A DNA stretch of 7,881 bases, from assembly GCA_900555355.1 (NCBI GenBank), contig USKV01000058.1:1-7881 (forward strand), given 5' to 3'. The translations under genes and the position numbers were made by a program. The notes beneath the pieces were generated by a model. That model searched no databases, was not told the DNA's origin, and saw nothing but the letters and a program-made list of their open reading frames with translations. Positions 5,667-7,881 of the stretch are shown piece by piece. How positions within the stretch are numbered: the stretch's first letter is position 1; each line of letters opens with the position of its first letter. The DNA is from an uncultured Collinsella sp. GTDB lineage: Bacteria; Actinomycetota; Coriobacteriia; Coriobacteriales; Coriobacteriaceae.

Positions 5667-6026
5667 TTAAGCCGGCACGCGTTGGAGAACAGGGGGCGAA
5701 ACAATAATTGAAGGGCGCTCGAGTGCTGCCCAGGCGCCGGGGCAGGAACACATACGCCAGGGACGTACGTTTTCGTAGCACGCGAGGATGTTGCCGCTAC
5801 GGTCGATAAAGGCGATGTCGATGGGATAGGCCATAAAGCAGGTGTGAACCGAGGAGCAGCGCGGAAACGCCATGACAAGCGGCAGTCCGCTGGCGGCAAT
5901 CGGCCGCCGTCCCAGCATGCCGCGCAGACGCACGGTAAACGACTCCGCCACCACAAACTCGGCCGGCGTCCAGCCCAACCTGTTGAGCGCCCGCGCGTAG
6001 GCGATATAGGACGAGACCGCGGTCAC
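5667..6026 (-). CDS. DUF192 family protein in the tad locus
   Basis: The 119-residue product matches the DUF192 core: an AESFTVRLRGMLGR segment (27-40, corresponding to the usual R..GLM.R), GLPLVMAFPRCSSVHTCFMA (47-66), then YPIDIAFIDRSGNILACYENV (67-87) with the characteristic I-D-I-x-F-I-D strand and G turn. The family has a small beta fold and no established activity. It is found beside tad/flp pilus genes in actinobacteria. Five cysteines (57, 63, 83, 93, 95) in a short protein are notable. I prefer the GTG start at 6026 because it overlaps the TadE-like stop as GTGA and has a GGGGGTGG stretch just upstream. An ATG at 6047 adds seven residues of Gly-rich sequence and would overlap the upstream gene by 25 bases. 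There is no secretion signal in either version. Confidence 0.8.
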   Translation of the reverse strand: MTAVSSYIAYARALNRLGWTPAEFVVAESFTVRLRGMLGRRPIAASGLPLVMAFPRCSSVHTCFMAYPIDIAFIDRSGNILACYENVRPWRMCSCPGAWAALERPSIIVSPPVLQRVPA

Positions 6027-6499
6027 ATGACCACCCCCGGACGCCATGGATCGACCGTCACCGCGCGCTCGTGCGACAACGTTGTCGGCGCCCCCAGCGG
6101 AACGCCAGCGATGCTGAGAGAAGTCGGCCACGGCTCATAGTGCATGGTGCAGGTGTAGGTCCTAAACGTACCGGATAGGGAGAGCAGGCCACCATCCGAT
6201 GACGCCGTGCCCTGCTCGCTCGAGACCTCGACCTGTAGGTCATATCCCTCCATGGCATCCTGAATCTGAGCTTGAACGGTCGCGGAAGCGTCAATGGAAC
6301 TCTCGTCACCCTCCCCGCCCGGCGCCACAGCGTGCGCCAGCACGATGTCGGGCACCACGCGGTCGAAGCGCGCGACAGCGCCGGCAAAGATCATGACGTT
6401 GTACACGATGAGTGCCAGCACCAGCAAAACGGGCGTAACCACTGCCATCTCCACCGTCGCCTGGGCGCGCTCCTCGCGCAGACGCATGCGAATACTCAT
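6023..6499 (-). CDS. TadE-like pilus assembly protein
   Basis: The 158-residue protein has a short basic N-terminus (MSIRMRLREERAQ), the TadE-type signature ATVEMAVVTPVLLVLALIVY at 14-33 with the conserved Glu at 17, and one hydrophobic segment (about 18-41). An extracytoplasmic domain of about 115 residues follows. TadE-family pseudopilins are membrane-anchored parts of the Tad (Flp, type IVc) pilus machinery. The Glu before the hydrophobic stretch fits prepilin-peptidase handling, but I cannot identify a cleavage site. The start at 6499 overlaps the preceding stop as TAATG, and the Shine-Dalgarno is only a loose GGTGGG inside the upstream gene, so translation is probably coupled. Two cysteines are present (one at 116), both in the exported part. 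Family is confident; the exact TadE/TadF role is not resolved. Confidence 0.85.
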   Translation of the reverse strand: MSIRMRLREERAQATVEMAVVTPVLLVLALIVYNVMIFAGAVARFDRVVPDIVLAHAVAPGGEGDESSIDASATVQAQIQDAMEGYDLQVEVSSEQGTASSDGGLLSLSGTFRTYTCTMHYEPWPTSLSIAGVPLGAPTTLSHERAVTVDPWRPGVVM

Positions 6500-7881
6500 T
6501 ACGACCCACCGCCCAGAGCGCCAACCAGCGTGGCGACATCGACGGTGAGTGGGATGGAGCCGCCGCCGGGCAGAGGAATCTCCGCAAGCGTGAACACCGT
6601 ACCGCTAATGGTGCGTTCGACTTGATATTCCAACGCCTCGCAAAGCGCCTTGGGATCGGTCACGCCCAACGGAATACCTCGCAGTTTGTCTTGTGCTTGA
6701 GAGAGACCCGCAATGTCAGACCCCGGGCTCTTAATGACGTTGGCGGAATCGGTCAGCACCGGCTTTCGCAGGCGCAAGTCGCACGGTTCCAGACCCAGCG
6801 CCGCCACGGACGCCGAAACGGTATCGCCGAGCCACGATGCAATGGAGCCCAACGCACCGCTGCCCCCTCCTAGGTCTTTAATCATCTCGTCCATAAGTTC
6901 GTCGGCCGAACCTTGGATATCACCGTATCCCACGAGCAGCCGTCCCCAAACATCCATGACGCCGTCGAGCACGCCGGCAACGCCGCCCGAGCGTTCCTTC
7001 AATGTCGAGAAAAATCGCGAAAGCACGTTGTTTTGCGCCGTCGCCTCATCGGGCGCCAGCACCGCGGCAGAGATAGCACCGCGATCGCCAAGCCTGACTG
7101 CCGTGTTAAACGAGGAGTTAAGTTGATCGGGGCTGGTAATATCACCCGAAACTGCAAATGCGACCACGCCGTTGCGTCCAGGTGGGGCGATACGCGGGCG
7201 CTCGCCGGAAAGCGCTTTAATGGCCTGGTCAAACGCATTGCCCGCACGGTCGGCCTCATCCTCGGTCTGACGCTCAAGTTCGAGTTCTTTGTTGCGGCAT
7301 TCGACGTAGTCTTCCAGAGCCTCTTTGAATTCATTGAAGTGGTATTCGAAGCCATTTCTGATGGACGAAGGCGGCATAAGGGCGCTTCCAAGCGCAACCA
7401 CGCCGAAGCCGCACGCTTCGCATGTATCACGACCATCATAATCAGCAACAGATGCCAGCCCACTCGGAGTCCCTTTCTGATAGACGGGGCATTCGGCTCC
7501 ATAATGCAGGCATGTTCTGCCGTCGTTGTTGCTTACAGGCCATGTGGCATCGGTGTAAAGTTCGGTCGGCCGCACCTCGTTTGGGACACGCGGCAATAGT
7601 GGGATATAGGCAGAAAACCGTTCGCCATCATCTTTTATGTATGCTCGATCGACCTCTTCAATCGCATAGGCATAGAACGCTTTTCGAGCGGCTGACTGCG
7701 CTTTCATCTCGACGCTCGATCCCTGAGGTTTTTCATTCGCCAAGCGCTGTCGGTAATAGGTTTTCGCGCGATCGAGCGCTATTTGCGGCTCCCATGTGAT
7801 GCTCGACTTTTCATGACGGTTCTGGCTGTCAGATAGTTCTGCTAGTTTTTTCGCACGCTCCCACATACACGAGTACTTGCC
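6499..7881 (-). CDS. Large tad-locus protein with Cys/His cluster, 5' end cut by window
   Basis: The frame stays open to the right edge and its codons look genuine beyond the first visible Met (7866), so the true start and any N-terminal membrane anchor lie outside the window. At least 460 residues are visible. Numbering from that Met: a charged helical region at 1-85; a Cys/His cluster (C119, H121, C126, then C149-x2-C152) at 7411-7512; a long charged helix likely to be a coiled coil at 173-222; and a Gly- and Ser-rich C-terminal half with amphipathic helices, ending in LVGALGGGS. I see no transmembrane segment in this part. It overlaps the TadE-like gene by one base (TAATG), so it should belong to the pilus operon, in the slot where a TadG-like or other minor pilus component is usual. 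I do not recognise the family from sequence alone, and function is unassigned. Confidence 0.8.
   Translation of the reverse strand, partial: GKYSCMWERAKKLAELSDSQNRHEKSSITWEPQIALDRAKTYYRQRLANEKPQGSSVEMKAQSAARKAFYAYAIEEVDRAYIKDDGERFSAYIPLLPRVPNEVRPTELYTDATWPVSNNDGRTCLHYGAECPVYQKGTPSGLASVADYDGRDTCEACGFGVVALGSALMPPSSIRNGFEYHFNEFKEALEDYVECRNKELELERQTEDEADRAGNAFDQAIKALSGERPRIAPPGRNGVVAFAVSGDITSPDQLNSSFNTAVRLGDRGAISAAVLAPDEATAQNNVLSRFFSTLKERSGGVAGVLDGVMDVWGRLLVGYGDIQGSADELMDEMIKDLGGGSGALGSIASWLGDTVSASVAALGLEPCDLRLRKPVLTDSANVIKSPGSDIAGLSQAQDKLRGIPLGVTDPKALCEALEYQVERTISGTVFTLAEIPLPGGGSIPLTVDVATLVGALGGGS

Noticed and set aside
5609..5956. Long N-terminal extension of the toxin candidate into the DUF192 gene
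   Set aside because: The extension is a shadow of DUF192 coding sequence, while 5608 has a strong ribosome binding site at the right distance.

Overview
The window is a GC-rich stretch of bacterial chromosome. It most resembles a Coriobacteriia-type actinobacterium such as Collinsella. That placement rests on remembered protein character and gene order (rsmI-metG-rsmA, tad-pilus genes with a DUF192 gene, codon use), not on a search. Every gene I can support lies on the minus strand, so transcription runs from high to low coordinates.

Layout in transcription order. (1) 7881-5667: the end of a tad-type pilus operon. It holds a 5'-truncated large protein with a Cys/His cluster, a TadE-like membrane-anchored protein and a DUF192 protein, joined by stop/start overlaps (TAATG and GTGA). 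(2) 5663-5058: a two-gene module, a small BrnT-like toxin candidate followed by a ribbon-helix-helix antitoxin. Stop and start overlap, and a perfect inverted repeat in front of the first gene could be an autoregulatory operator. (3) 4994-4819: a tRNA-Phe(GAA) gene with its own strong promoter, a small hairpin in its 5' leader and an intrinsic terminator. (4) 4813-4435: a gene-free stretch of about 380 bases with three imperfect 56-67 bp tandem units, each able to fold into a hairpin. (5) 4434-817: an operon of a GH5-like protein, rsmI (16S rRNA C1402 2'-O-methyltransferase) and metG (methionyl-tRNA synthetase), ending in a strong intrinsic terminator. (6) 709-1: rsmA (16S rRNA A1518/A1519 dimethyltransferase), running off the left edge.

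Regions 4-6 form a translation cluster: rRNA modification at C1402 and A1518/A1519, both in or near the decoding region, plus charging of tRNA-Met. The odd member is the GH5-like protein. It has the EXG1/BglC-type beta-1,3-glucanase fold signature and keeps the nucleophile Glu, but has Thr in place of the acid/base Glu (NEP replaced by DTP) and Ala in place of a conserved active-site His. It has no signal peptide and lies 6 bases from rsmI. A cytosolic, probably repurposed or catalytically altered glycosidase fold at the head of a translation operon is the most unusual thing I see here. The tandem hairpin repeats just upstream of it come next, then the Cys/His cluster in the pilus-locus protein.
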